From Peptococcaceae bacterium UBA5356 (GTDB taxonomy: Bacteria > Bacillota > Peptococcia > DRI-13 > DTU073): a stretch of 24,170 bases of DNA. How positions within the stretch are numbered: the stretch's first letter is position 1; each line of letters starts with the position of its first letter. The notes below the pieces were generated by a model. That model was given only the letters and a program-made list of their open reading frames with translations, had not been told where the DNA came from and made no database searches. Positions 7,047-14,271 of the stretch are shown here, one piece after another. Made by a program: the position numbers and the translations under genes. The stretch covers positions 1-24,170 of the forward strand of contig DHPU01000040.1 of NCBI GenBank assembly GCA_002407935.1. Direction: 5' to 3'.

Positions 7047-7073
7047 TTGACACTAACTATAACCAGCGATAAT
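7047..7073 (+). promoter_or_regulatory. Possible promoter of the L25 gene
   Basis: TTGACA (7047-7052) is followed 15 bp later by GATAAT (7068-7073). The spacing is short and the leader would be about 150 nt, so another promoter closer to 7180 is possible. Confidence 0.3.
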
Positions 7074-7231
7074 TTGAGAGTTCATTCATTATCTGATACA
7101 CTTAATATAGTTCATATAGTTCTTGTCTTAAAAAAATGCAAATAATGTCATTGCGAAATAGGGCAAGTCAAGTATTTTTAAGATGAAAGTATTCAACAAT
7201 GTATGAATGGTAAGAGAGGAGAAAAATAATT

Positions 7232-7873
7232 ATGAAGGAAGCAGTAACAATGAAAATTGAAAAAAGAAGAGAGGCAAATAGTAGGGCAAGTAGAAGATTA
7301 AGAAAAACTGGCTATTTACCCGGAATTATCTGCGGAAAAGGATCTGAATCATTTCCTATTAAAATGAGAGAAGAAGAATTCAGGAGAAACCTGTTAAAGT
7401 ACGGTAGAAACTATGTATTTAATCTTGATCTACCCGGAGAGAAAAAACATAATGTAAATGTATTAGTAAAAGAAATACAGTATGCGCCTATAAGCGGGAA
7501 AATTTTAAATGTTGACTTTCAGAAGATATCACTTACTGAAGAAGTAAAGCTTGACTTAGGGATTAGAATAATTGGGCGAGAAGCATTAGATTCAAAAAAA
7601 CTAATTTTAATAAGACAAATGGACACTATACCTGTGAAAGGATTGCCCCAGGATATACCAGACAATGTTGAAATTGATGTATCTGGCTTAGATGAGGGCG
7701 AATCAATATCTATAAAGGATCTCAATTTGCCAAAAGGAATTTCAGTTGATCTAGAAGAAGACCAAACAGTATTATCAGTAAATATCTCTGATTTAAATGT
7801 TGAAAGTAAAGACATTGACGAAAACGAAGTAAATGAAATTAGTGACATAATTGAAGAAACAAATGAGGAATAA
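7232..7873 (+). CDS. rplY: 50S ribosomal protein L25 / general stress protein Ctc
   Basis: A 213-residue two-domain L25 (Ctc/TL5 type) that binds 5S rRNA in the large subunit. In Bacillus the protein is stress-induced. The N-terminal domain (about 7-95) has the typical start RREANSRASRRLRKTGYLPG, including the LR-x-x-G-x-x-PG-x-x-G signature with K in place of the usual A before TG. The C-terminal TL5-like beta domain (about 100-190) contains the LPQDIP block and the region ending DQTVLSVN. A very acidic tail (VESKDIDENEVNEI onward) is common in Clostridial forms. ATG 7232 follows GAGAGGAG; ATG 7250 is an alternative. The gene stands alone and is A+T-rich like the following BlaI region. Many Clostridia carry several L25 paralogs, so this may be an accessory copy. 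Confidence 0.93.
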   Translation: MKEAVTMKIEKRREANSRASRRLRKTGYLPGIICGKGSESFPIKMREEEFRRNLLKYGRNYVFNLDLPGEKKHNVNVLVKEIQYAPISGKILNVDFQKISLTEEVKLDLGIRIIGREALDSKKLILIRQMDTIPVKGLPQDIPDNVEIDVSGLDEGESISIKDLNLPKGISVDLEEDQTVLSVNISDLNVESKDIDENEVNEISDIIEETNEE

Positions 7874-7908
7874 ACATATCTCTTAATGAATTGTTCCTTG
7901 TAGCCGCA

Positions 7909-7937
7909 CGGCACCTTTTTGTAAAGGTGCCGTTAAT
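7909..7937 (+). terminator. Terminator after L25
   Basis: CGGCACCTTT (7909-7918) and AAAGGTGCCG (7923-7932) form a perfect 10-bp stem with a 4-nt loop. The T-tract after it is interrupted (TTAATATTTAT). Confidence 0.65.
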
Positions 7938-8008
7938 ATTTATGTATAAAAGGATATATTACAAAGAAAAAACAAATGAGATGTTTTCAGGTTTTGGCGG
8001 GAGGATAA

Positions 8009-8092
8009 ATGCAAGAGATTATATTAAAGTTAAAAACAAAAACAGAAAAAGGCCTTTTAAAACTTGCTGGAGGAGATAGAAATATTCATTGA
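8009..8092 (+). CDS. Possible 27-residue peptide before the BlaI promoter
   Basis: ATG at 8009 follows GGGAGGATAA, a strong ribosome binding site with close spacing, and the frame gives MQEIILKLKTKTEKGLLKLA plus 7 residues. The peptide is basic and amphipathic in its first half. I do not recognise it. Its stop codon overlaps the -35 element of the BlaI promoter. It could be a real small peptide, a leader, or the start of a deleted gene. Confidence 0.3.
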   Translation: MQEIILKLKTKTEKGLLKLAGGDRNIH

Positions 8093-8117
8093 CATTTTGG
8101 TCTATTAAGTATAGACT
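8089..8117 (+). promoter_or_regulatory. Promoter of the blaI-like/M56 operon
   Basis: TTGACA (8089-8094) lies 17 bp before TAGACT (8112-8117); TATAGA at 8110-8115 is an alternative -10. The -10 lies inside the first operator dyad, so bound repressor would block polymerase. Confidence 0.6.
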
Positions 8118-8145
8118 TAAATATAAGGTCGATAATACATAGACC
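8099..8145. promoter_or_regulatory. Two BlaI/MecI-type operator dyads
   Basis: Dyad 1 is GTCTAT-TAAGT-ATAGAC at 8100-8116, perfect, with a G before it at 8099. Dyad 2 is GGTCGAT-AATAC-ATAGACC at 8127-8145, with one mismatch. Both have the same half-site (GGTCTAT), the same 5-bp centre length and a 28-bp separation. One covers the -10 and the other lies between the start point and the ribosome binding site. Double operators are typical for autoregulated BlaI/MecI repressors. The half-site differs from the TACA/TGTA core of classical bla/mec operators. Confidence 0.7.
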
Positions 8146-8158
8146 AAGGAGGACTATT

Positions 8159-8521
8159 ATGAAACATTATAAATTTACAGAGAGTGAAGAAAAGTTTGCA
8201 GAATTAATCTGGCTGAGAGAACCGATTGCATCTGGAGATCTTGTGAAGCTATGTGAAAGGGAAATGAATTGGAAAAAGTCCACAACATATACAGTACTGA
8301 AAAAACTATGTGAAAAGGACATTTTTCAAAATGAAAATACTATTGTTTCATCTTTAATAAGTAGAGATGAATATTATGCAAAACAAAGCATACGTTTTGT
8401 TGAAGATACCTTTGGCGGCTCTTTGCCCAAATTTCTAACTTCTTTTATCAGAGAAAAAAAACTAAGTAATCAACAGGCTGAGGAGTTGAAAAAGTTAATT
8501 GACGAGCACAAGGAGGTGTAG
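8159..8521 (+). CDS. BlaI/MecI/CopY-family repressor
   Basis: A 120-residue winged-helix repressor of the penicillinase repressor family. The typical N-terminus (FTESEEKFAELIW), the recognition segment WKKSTTYTVLKKLCEKD (about 40-56) and a C-terminal dimerisation helix region ending in EELKKLIDEHKE are all present. Length fits the family. AAGGAGG at 8146-8152 precedes ATG 8159. It should bind the two dyads directly upstream and control itself and the membrane protease encoded 2 bp downstream. In bla/mec systems the sensor protease triggers cleavage of the repressor. The region around residues 75-95, where BlaI is cut, is not clear enough here to point out a site. No beta-lactamase gene is adjacent, so the target regulon is unknown. 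Confidence 0.9.
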   Translation: MKHYKFTESEEKFAELIWLREPIASGDLVKLCEREMNWKKSTTYTVLKKLCEKDIFQNENTIVSSLISRDEYYAKQSIRFVEDTFGGSLPKFLTSFIREKKLSNQQAEELKKLIDEHKEV

Positions 8522-8523
8522 TA

Positions 8524-10740
8524 ATGAGTAAATTATTTATTTCTGTTCTAAATATGAGTCTTACAGCAAGCTATGCAATCCTTTTTGTGATACTTGCCAG
8601 ACTATTGCTCAAAAAAGCTCCAAAATTCATTTCCTATGCCCTATGGGGTGTGGTGGCATTCCGTCTTATAATTCCATTTTCCTTTGAAAGCATATTTAGT
8701 CTAATGCCGCGAAATACGAATACGGTTCCAATTCCCGGTGATATCATCTATCAGCAAAGTCTCCAGATTAATAGTGGGATAGAAGTAGTAGATTCATTTG
8801 TAAGCCAATCACTTCCTGCACCGACTATTGGGGCAAGTGTAAATCCATTACAGATTTATGTAGAACTAGGAGCATATATCTGGATTTTAGGAATAATAAT
8901 ATTGCTTATTTATAGTTTAGTATCTGTTTTACTCTTAAAAAGGCAGCTTAAAAGTGCAATATTAATAGAGAAAAATACCTTCGTAGCCAAAAATTTGAAA
9001 ACACCATTTGTCCTTGGATTAATAAGACCGAAAATATATTTACCAGTAGGACTTAATGTTGAAGAAAGAAGTTATATTTTGCTACATGAACAGACCCATA
9101 TCAATCGAAATGACCATATTATTAAAATATTAGCTTTCTTAATTTTATCCGTCCACTGGTTTAATCCCTTTGTGTGGGTTGCGTTTGTGTTAATGAGTAC
9201 GGATATGGAACTTTCCTGTGATGAAAGGGTATTAAAAGAAATGAATGGGGATATTAAAAAGCCTTATGCTAATTCATTATTTTCCCTTGCTACTGGAAGG
9301 CATATTTTAAATGGGAGTCCCCTTGCTTTTGGTGAGGGCAATGTAAAAGGGAGGATTAAAAACGTGTTAAACTATAAAAAACCAAGGTTTTGGGTGATTA
9401 TTGTTGCTTTAGCTGTAGCCATAGTCGTTGGAGTTGGCCTGTTTACTAACCCAATTACAGCTAAACCAGTTGATAACAGTCTTACATCGCAGCTTTTTAA
9501 AAATAAAACTGAGTATGTAGGCGATAACTCAAAGGTCGGGGGCATCATCTCTTTATTAACATTTCCTAAAAACATAGCTTATGATTCCTTTGAGCTCTTA
9601 ACTAATAATGAGCCTTATGCAATAACTGTCAATCAAAAAACAGATACAGAAACCAGAAACTTATATAGTGGTGAAGCAAATCAGCAACAGTTTCAAGATA
9701 ATGCTATGATTATGTTTGCTTTGATTGGAAACGTAGAATATATAGACTTCAGCCTAGATGATGGGTTGGTTCCGTATTCTATGCAGTACACGAGAGGATG
9801 GGCGAATCATCGATATGGAAAAGATGTGTATGATTCTACCAAAAGCAAAGAAGAATTTAGCAAGCTGATTGATGGTATATCTGCTATAGGCAAAAATACA
9901 GACATTAAAAAGCTTGTAGAAGACAATCTAAGCATCATACTCTCATCACCAAAGGAATCTTCAAATCCACAGGATTATATCAATGCCCATAAGAATGAAT
10001 ATGAAAACTTCTTTAAGTATGGCGGTGAAGAGGCCTTAGAATACATGCTGACCCAGTTTGAGACAGGTAATGCTGAAGGTTTACGAGGGCAAATTATGAT
10101 GAAATTATGCAAAGAGCTTTTGGGGTCAAGAAATAATGTTACTGATCAATCACTGTCTCCACAGGAATGGTATGATGCCCTATCTATTCGACAGGAAATT
10201 ATACTTCCAAATTATGAGTATGATGGTGAAGATTCAATTGAAAGACTTGTCTATAATACGGAAATCGGAAGGGATTCATCTTCCAATAAAAGAGGTGGTT
10301 TTATAATTGTCGCTCCAAAGATATTTGGAAGTTATGAGGAAGAGAATATGCTTAAGGTTTTTGTAACCACTTACAGTGCAAGGTATAAACTCTATGGTAA
10401 TACTTTATCGAAAGAAGGAGGTAGTATTATTCCAGCAGCAATTACCTATCGCAAAGATGACAACGGTGGGTATATCCTGGAGAAATATGAACAAGCAAGA
10501 GATGGATCGGAGTTTGGACCATCAATTAGAAAATATTGTACGATGCCTGTATCTAAGAAGGAAATTAAAGGACTTGCAGATAAAATTTTTAAACATTATG
10601 GAAATTATGAGGATATCCGTATTCTACTACATGATAATCTGCTTAAGCATTTAAAGAAAAACGGTATAACAGATGCGACACTTACTAATACTCAAGGTAA
10701 AATTGAATTTTCTACGAATGATCCAAAATACAAACCTTAG
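8524..10740 (+). CDS. BlaR1/MecR1-like M56 membrane metalloprotease with DUF4825-like domain
   Basis: A 738-residue membrane sensor. Hydrophobic segments at about 10-28, 37-52, 115-138 and 202-226 surround the M56 protease site, with zinc motif HEQTH (188-192) and a third ligand candidate E229 in MELSCDE. A further membrane segment (VIIVALAVAIVVGVGLF, about 290-306) leads to the extracellular part. That part begins with a DUF4825-like block (YVGDNSKVGGIISLL, about 331-420) and continues as about 320 unrecognised residues. The usual penicillin-binding sensor domain is not seen: there is no obvious SxxK plus KTG pair in the right order. The ligand is therefore probably not a beta-lactam. It starts 2 bp after blaI's stop, preceded by AGGAGG, and is surely co-transcribed. 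Confidence 0.87.
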   Translation: MSKLFISVLNMSLTASYAILFVILARLLLKKAPKFISYALWGVVAFRLIIPFSFESIFSLMPRNTNTVPIPGDIIYQQSLQINSGIEVVDSFVSQSLPAPTIGASVNPLQIYVELGAYIWILGIIILLIYSLVSVLLLKRQLKSAILIEKNTFVAKNLKTPFVLGLIRPKIYLPVGLNVEERSYILLHEQTHINRNDHIIKILAFLILSVHWFNPFVWVAFVLMSTDMELSCDERVLKEMNGDIKKPYANSLFSLATGRHILNGSPLAFGEGNVKGRIKNVLNYKKPRFWVIIVALAVAIVVGVGLFTNPITAKPVDNSLTSQLFKNKTEYVGDNSKVGGIISLLTFPKNIAYDSFELLTNNEPYAITVNQKTDTETRNLYSGEANQQQFQDNAMIMFALIGNVEYIDFSLDDGLVPYSMQYTRGWANHRYGKDVYDSTKSKEEFSKLIDGISAIGKNTDIKKLVEDNLSIILSSPKESSNPQDYINAHKNEYENFFKYGGEEALEYMLTQFETGNAEGLRGQIMMKLCKELLGSRNNVTDQSLSPQEWYDALSIRQEIILPNYEYDGEDSIERLVYNTEIGRDSSSNKRGGFIIVAPKIFGSYEEENMLKVFVTTYSARYKLYGNTLSKEGGSIIPAAITYRKDDNGGYILEKYEQARDGSEFGPSIRKYCTMPVSKKEIKGLADKIFKHYGNYEDIRILLHDNLLKHLKKNGITDATLTNTQGKIEFSTNDPKYKP

Positions 10741-10892
10741 ACTCCCCAATCCCGTTTAAAGTAGTTAATAGGGTATATCACTAGCGTTGCATAAAATTAA
10801 AATTCATTTGTCAAGTAATAAATTCATGAGTAAACTAGATAAAATCAAATAAAAAAGCTGAAAAAATCCAATTAGAGTTAAAAAATAACAAA

Positions 10893-10950
10893 ACTCCTTT
10901 ATAATAGAGATATAGGGTAGTTCTTATCCAAATCTCTAAAATAAAGGAGT
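10893..10950 (+). repeat. Long hairpin masking the IS4-type transposase ribosome binding site
   Basis: ACTCCTTTAT (10893-10902) pairs with ATAAAGGAGT (10941-10950). AGAGAT (10906-10911) pairs with ATCTCT (10932-10937). GGGTA pairs with TATCC near the tip. The 3' arm contains the AAGGAGT Shine-Dalgarno sequence 6 nt before ATG 10957. In a read-through transcript this fold would hide the site, a known way for IS elements to limit transposase synthesis. Confidence 0.65.
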
Positions 10951-10956
10951 TGCTAA

Positions 10957-11371
10957 ATGCAAGACAAGGATACCACAAAAACCACATTTTTTCAATTGTT
11001 TCAGCCAGTTTTCCGAGGGGTATTTTCTCAGTTTATCAAAGCGATAGGAGTTGACAAGTATGTTAAGAAATTGACTACAATAAAGCTGTTCTAACTTCTG
11101 TTCTTTGCGCAAGTAGAACAGTACAGCGGTTTACGGGACATCAGCAATAGTCTCAATCATAAAGATCATAGCCTGTGTATGAAATTTGGTTACAGTACAG
11201 CAAGAGCTTCCAGTAGAGCCAGGGAGTGCAATTAAACAGGACTGTATCGTCATCCTGGGTGGCCCACAGAAAAGAATGAAGTATCCTGTACGTCTAATTG
11301 CAACAACTTCAGGAAAATCATTGACCAGGTGTTTTGTTTTATTTACATGGTTAACCATTTCAGCATGTTGA
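10957..11371 (+). pseudogene. Truncated IS4-type transposase remnant
   Basis: It begins with a good ribosome binding site and a typical IS4-family N-terminus (DUF4372-like: FIKAIGVDKYVKKLTTIKLF). A TAA interrupts the frame at 11092-11094, after which the same frame continues LLFFAQVEQYSGLRDISNSL. That frame dies at about 11234. A second frame gives a piece of the transposase core, DCIVILGGPQKRMKYPVRLI. The intervening catalytic region with the DDE residues is missing, so there was at least one internal deletion plus a frameshift. The right end runs into the 3' end of the opposite-strand ATPase gene and no terminal repeat is recognisable. The element is dead. Confidence 0.75.
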
Positions 11372-12542
11372 TTTGCTTGATACCATTATAATCCGTATTC
11401 GGCATATAGTCATCCAGCGTAAGCAGATATTTGGGATAATGATCTGGAATCTTTTGCAGCGGCTCAAGCTCTCGTCTCAACGTATTTTCATCAAGAACGG
11501 TTGCCGCCACTTGATAATAAGCGATACCGTCCATACCATTAGCTATAAAATCAACCTCTTTTTCTGCAAGCTTGCCAATACTGACTTTATGGCCACGGCG
11601 GACAAGTTCAAGGTAGACAATGTTCTCAAGCAAATGACCCAAATCAGCCCCGGAGCTTGCGAGTAGCATATTTCGCAGCCCCGCATCAACAATATAGTAC
11701 TTTCCCAGTGTTTTAAGAAACTGTTTTCCTTTGATGTCATACCGGTCAACCTTATAGAAAATGAAACTGTCGCTTAGTGCGCGAAGGTACTTGTCTACGG
11801 TGTTTATTGAGATTTTTCTTCCGCTGGAATTTATGGTATCACAAATTTTTTTTGCGGATATGGGGCTACCGATGCTGCTGCACAAGAGTTTCACGATACT
11901 TTCCAAAACGGAAATATCGCTGATGCCCTCTCGCTTGGCCACATCCTTTACAAGGATGGTATTATAAATGCCATCAATATAGGTTTTGATGATAGAATCA
12001 TTTTTTTCCAGTGACGGAACATAAGGGAATGCTCCCCATTTCAGATAGTCATTAAAGCTTGCCTTGATGTCGTGACTGTCAATTTGGGGAAATTCAAGAT
12101 ATTCCCGAAACGAAAGCGGTAGCATCTTAATTTCAACATATCTGCCGGATAGCAGCGTAGCAAGCTCTCCTGAAAGCATATAGGCATTTGAACCTGTAAT
12201 ATAAACATCAACATTTTCCTTGATAAACAAGCTGTCTACGGCTTTTTCAAAATCCTTGCACTGCTGCACCTCGTCAATAAAAACATAGGTATATTTGTTT
12301 TTGCATAGACGGTTTTTTACATATTCATGGAGCGCTTTATAATCAAGCAAATCCTCATAGTCAACATCCTCAAGATTGATGGATATAATTTGTTCGTCTG
12401 TTACACCTGTCTCTTTTAAATGATTGATATATAAAGAAAACAGGGTGGATTTTCCGCAACGGCGTACACCGGTCACAACTTTTATCAGTTGTTTTTCGCG
12501 CCAAGTGATTAACCAATCCAAGTACTCTTTTCGTTGTATCAT
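11343..12542 (-). CDS. AAA ATPase with DUF4143 domain
   Basis: A 399-residue protein of the widespread archaeal/bacterial AAA_14 plus DUF4143 family. It has Walker A GVRRCGKST (25-33), Walker B YVFIDE (86-91) and sensor ITGSNAYML, with the characteristic LLSGRYVEIKMLPLSFREYL. The C-terminal DUF4143 part (about 200-399) ends in a fold with LAEKEVDFIAN, which resembles a PD-(D/E)XK-like core. These proteins are of unknown function and often occur as mobile, multi-copy genes. The start ATG at 12542 is preceded on its strand by AGAGGTG, and a promoter lies at 12565-12592. Its 3' end overlaps the IS remnant, suggesting past rearrangement at this point. Confidence 0.9.
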   Translation of the reverse strand: MIQRKEYLDWLITWREKQLIKVVTGVRRCGKSTLFSLYINHLKETGVTDEQIISINLEDVDYEDLLDYKALHEYVKNRLCKNKYTYVFIDEVQQCKDFEKAVDSLFIKENVDVYITGSNAYMLSGELATLLSGRYVEIKMLPLSFREYLEFPQIDSHDIKASFNDYLKWGAFPYVPSLEKNDSIIKTYIDGIYNTILVKDVAKREGISDISVLESIVKLLCSSIGSPISAKKICDTINSSGRKISINTVDKYLRALSDSFIFYKVDRYDIKGKQFLKTLGKYYIVDAGLRNMLLASSGADLGHLLENIVYLELVRRGHKVSIGKLAEKEVDFIANGMDGIAYYQVAATVLDENTLRRELEPLQKIPDHYPKYLLTLDDYMPNTDYNGIKQINMLKWLTM

Positions 12543-12564
12543 AGCTACACCTCTTTTCGCTTAT

Positions 12565-12592
12565 AGTATAGCATATCGCATATAAAACACAA
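12565..12592 (-). promoter_or_regulatory. Promoter of the DUF4143 ATPase gene
   Basis: On the minus strand, TTGTGT (12592-12587) and TATACT (12570-12565) are 16 bp apart, and TGC directly before TATACT makes an extended -10. The start point would be close to 12558, giving a 15-nt leader. Confidence 0.6.
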
Positions 12593-12830
12593 CTTTTTTC
12601 TCCACAAAATAAAAAGTATATAATTTTGGCAAGTTTTTTCATTGTTTTTAACTTAGCGGCAGGATAATAAAAACAAATGAATTCAAACTCTTTGCCTATA
12701 CGGTCAAACAGTTTTTGGCCAACATATTTTTCTCCTCGCAAATCAAGTGAAATCTTTTGCTATCTATTATATCAATACTTAACTATCCACATCAACGATA
12801 ATAAATATTTTATAAAAAACAGATCGGTAT

Positions 12831-12836
12831 TATAAT
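12831..12836 (+). promoter_or_regulatory. -10 element of the sao operon promoter
   Basis: TATAAT is a perfect -10 hexamer about 45 bp before saoT. The expected -35 position (around 12808-12813) reads TTTTAT, which is weak. Start of transcription would be near 12843, at the left edge of the inverted repeat. Confidence 0.5.
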
Positions 12837-12841
12837 GTAAG

Positions 12842-12865
12842 GTGTTAGATAGGTTCAACTAACAC
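12842..12865. promoter_or_regulatory. Inverted repeat at the sao transcription start, probable operator
   Basis: GTGTTAG (12842-12848) and CTAACAC (12859-12865) are perfect 7-bp arms separated by 10 bp, placed exactly over the predicted +1 to +23. Position and spacing suggest a dimeric repressor site. An RNA hairpin at the 5' end of the mRNA is the alternative. No regulator gene lies next to it. Confidence 0.5.
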
Positions 12866-12881
12866 TTCAAATAAGAGAGGA

Positions 12882-13163
12882 ATGAAAGCAGTAGATATTA
12901 TGAAGAAGATTAAAGTAGAGTTCATTAATACCTGCCCCTGCTGTGATGGCTATGGGGATATTTTAAGGGATTTGGCCGCTAATCACCCGCAGCAGATAGA
13001 ACTGAAAATTTACTATATGGGCAAGGATTTTGATTATCTGCCAAAATACGGGCCAATAAGCAGGGGAACCTTAATTATCAATGAAAAAGAACGTATTGAT
13101 GATTTAAGCAGGAGGGTCATTGAAGGAGCAGTCAAGACCGCTCTGGATAAAGCAGATGATTAA
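12882..13163 (+). CDS. saoT: Thioredoxin-like protein SaoT (cysteine form)
   Basis: A 93-residue thioredoxin-fold protein without signal peptide. The redox motif is NTCPCCDGYG (C18, C20, C21), directly after the first beta strand (KVEFI). The family, named SaoT as I recall, often has selenocysteine in this motif; here the codons are TGC CCC TGC TGT with no in-frame TGA. Likely role: reducing or passing on a thiol-bound metal or substrate in the cytoplasm (inference). The start is uncertain: GAGAGG lies only 1 nt before ATG 12882, while ATG 12900 (MKKIKVEF) has no nearby site. The gene opens the operon behind the promoter and inverted repeat. It overlaps saoE by 8 nt if saoE starts at 13156. 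Confidence 0.82.
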   Translation: MKAVDIMKKIKVEFINTCPCCDGYGDILRDLAANHPQQIELKIYYMGKDFDYLPKYGPISRGTLIINEKERIDDLSRRVIEGAVKTALDKADD

Positions 13164-14271
13164 AGAATTTTTGTTGTCCTGCTGGCAACTGCTGAATATA
13201 AGTTCTTTTTGGCTGGTGGCCAGTTTCTTCCTTTGCGGCTTATTGCATATCGTCTTGCGGCCAGAATTTCTGCAGCAATCTCTGGGCAATACCAAATTAT
13301 CTTCGCTGGTAAAAGCCACCATATCGGGAATGCTCCTGCCAATTTGCAGCTGCGGCGTAGTGCCTCTGGCGCTAAGCCTTTATTACTCGGGCGCTTATCT
13401 GGGACCTACTCTGGCCTTTTTGGTGGCGACCCCGATCATTAATCCTGCCGCTGTTTTGCTGGCTTTTGCCCTTTTAGGTCCGCAACTGACCATCATCTAT
13501 GTTATTACCGGATTTATGCTGCCGATGTTTATTGGCGTGATAGGCAATAAATGGGGAAAAAAAGAACTGATTTCCCCGATGGCAGCAGCTATGGCGCAGG
13601 ACAAAGCCCCTGCGTCGGCGGGAGATGGGCTGAAAACGTTTGCTGCAGTAAAAACACCATGGCATAAAAAAATCTGCAGCGGCTTGGATTGGAGTGTTCG
13701 CAGCCTTGGTTTGCAGGTAAGCCGGTATGTTTTAGTGGGAATATTTTTTGCGGCGCTTTTGCTGAAAATCATTCCGGTATCATTTATCCAGGATTATTTA
13801 AGCAGCCCTGATTTGATTTCTATATTGGGAGCCGGAATTATGGGCGCGGTAATGTATGTTTGCGCCGTGGGGCATATTCCTTTTATTGCGGCGCTTATCG
13901 CTGCCGGAGCAGCGCCGGGAGTAGCTGTGACCTTTCTTTTATCCGGGGTGGCGACTAATTTGCCGGAATTAATCAGCATCTATAAGCTTATCGGGAAGAG
14001 GACAATAGTAATCTATACGCTTACAGTGGTAATTATCAGTTTCATCGTGGGCTATATAACAAATCTTTTGCTGCTGCCGGACTTTACTCCGGTTTTTGAT
14101 TTGAGCAACGCTCAAAATAGTATTGATTTAGCCAATAAGATATCTTTAGCAGTTCCTGCCTGGGTGGAATATGGTTGCTCGTTTATTGTTTTGGCCATGG
14201 GGATTACCGCCTGGTGGTCAGTATGCCGCGAATGGTTCAGCAAATTTGGGCAGGAGGCCATAGATGCTTAG
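13156..14271 (+). CDS. saoE: ArsP/DUF318-type permease SaoE (efflux)
   Basis: A polytopic membrane protein of about 371 residues, in the permease family that includes ArsP, an exporter of trivalent organoarsenicals. The signature LPICSCGVVPLALSLYYSGA (61-80) with C64 and C66 is followed by FLVATPIINPAAVLL. A second repeat-like half carries GAGIMGAVMYVCAVGHIPFI and LLSGVATNLPELI. About eight to ten membrane segments are visible, with a loop at about 130-180. I chose ATG 13156 because it overlaps saoT's stop as ATGATTAA, an 8-nt overlap like that at the next junction. TTG 13120, behind AGGAGG, is the alternative and would add 12 residues. Predicted job: export of metal or organometal products from the cell. 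Confidence 0.85.
   Translation: MIKEFLLSCWQLLNISSFWLVASFFLCGLLHIVLRPEFLQQSLGNTKLSSLVKATISGMLLPICSCGVVPLALSLYYSGAYLGPTLAFLVATPIINPAAVLLAFALLGPQLTIIYVITGFMLPMFIGVIGNKWGKKELISPMAAAMAQDKAPASAGDGLKTFAAVKTPWHKKICSGLDWSVRSLGLQVSRYVLVGIFFAALLLKIIPVSFIQDYLSSPDLISILGAGIMGAVMYVCAVGHIPFIAALIAAGAAPGVAVTFLLSGVATNLPELISIYKLIGKRTIVIYTLTVVIISFIVGYITNLLLLPDFTPVFDLSNAQNSIDLANKISLAVPAWVEYGCSFIVLAMGITAWWSVCREWFSKFGQEAIDA

Larger units (their letters stand above)
6892..7231. other. 340-bp intergenic stretch: terminator, then promoter region of L25
   Basis: It contains the terminator of the sigma operon and, from about 7040, AT-rich DNA with promoter-like hexamers. No coding capacity is evident. The repeated ATAGTTCATATAGTTC near 7109-7124 is a short tandem word of unknown meaning. 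Confidence 0.5.
12543..12881. other. 339-bp divergent promoter region between ATPase and saoT
   Basis: It holds the minus-strand ATPase promoter (12565-12592) and the plus-strand saoT promoter and inverted repeat (12831-12865). The middle is A+T-rich with no supported gene. A minus-strand frame crossing it (about 12370-12741, TTG start) mostly overlaps the ATPase and shows no family features. Confidence 0.55.

Noticed and set aside
7891..8079. 62-codon plus-strand frame after L25
   Set aside because: It starts before the L25 terminator hairpin, runs through it, and has no ribosome binding site; the smaller frame at 8009 with a good site is the better candidate.
12370..12741. Minus-strand 123-codon frame with TTG start overlapping the ATPase gene
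   Set aside because: Most of it lies antisense-free but out of frame over the ATPase start and promoter; no family features, and the ATPase frame with its promoter and ribosome binding site explains the DNA better.
13474..13979. Several antisense frames across saoE, saoX, saoA, yedF and the desulfurase gene
   Set aside because: They mirror the codon structure of well-supported genes on the other strand and show no family motifs or ribosome binding sites.
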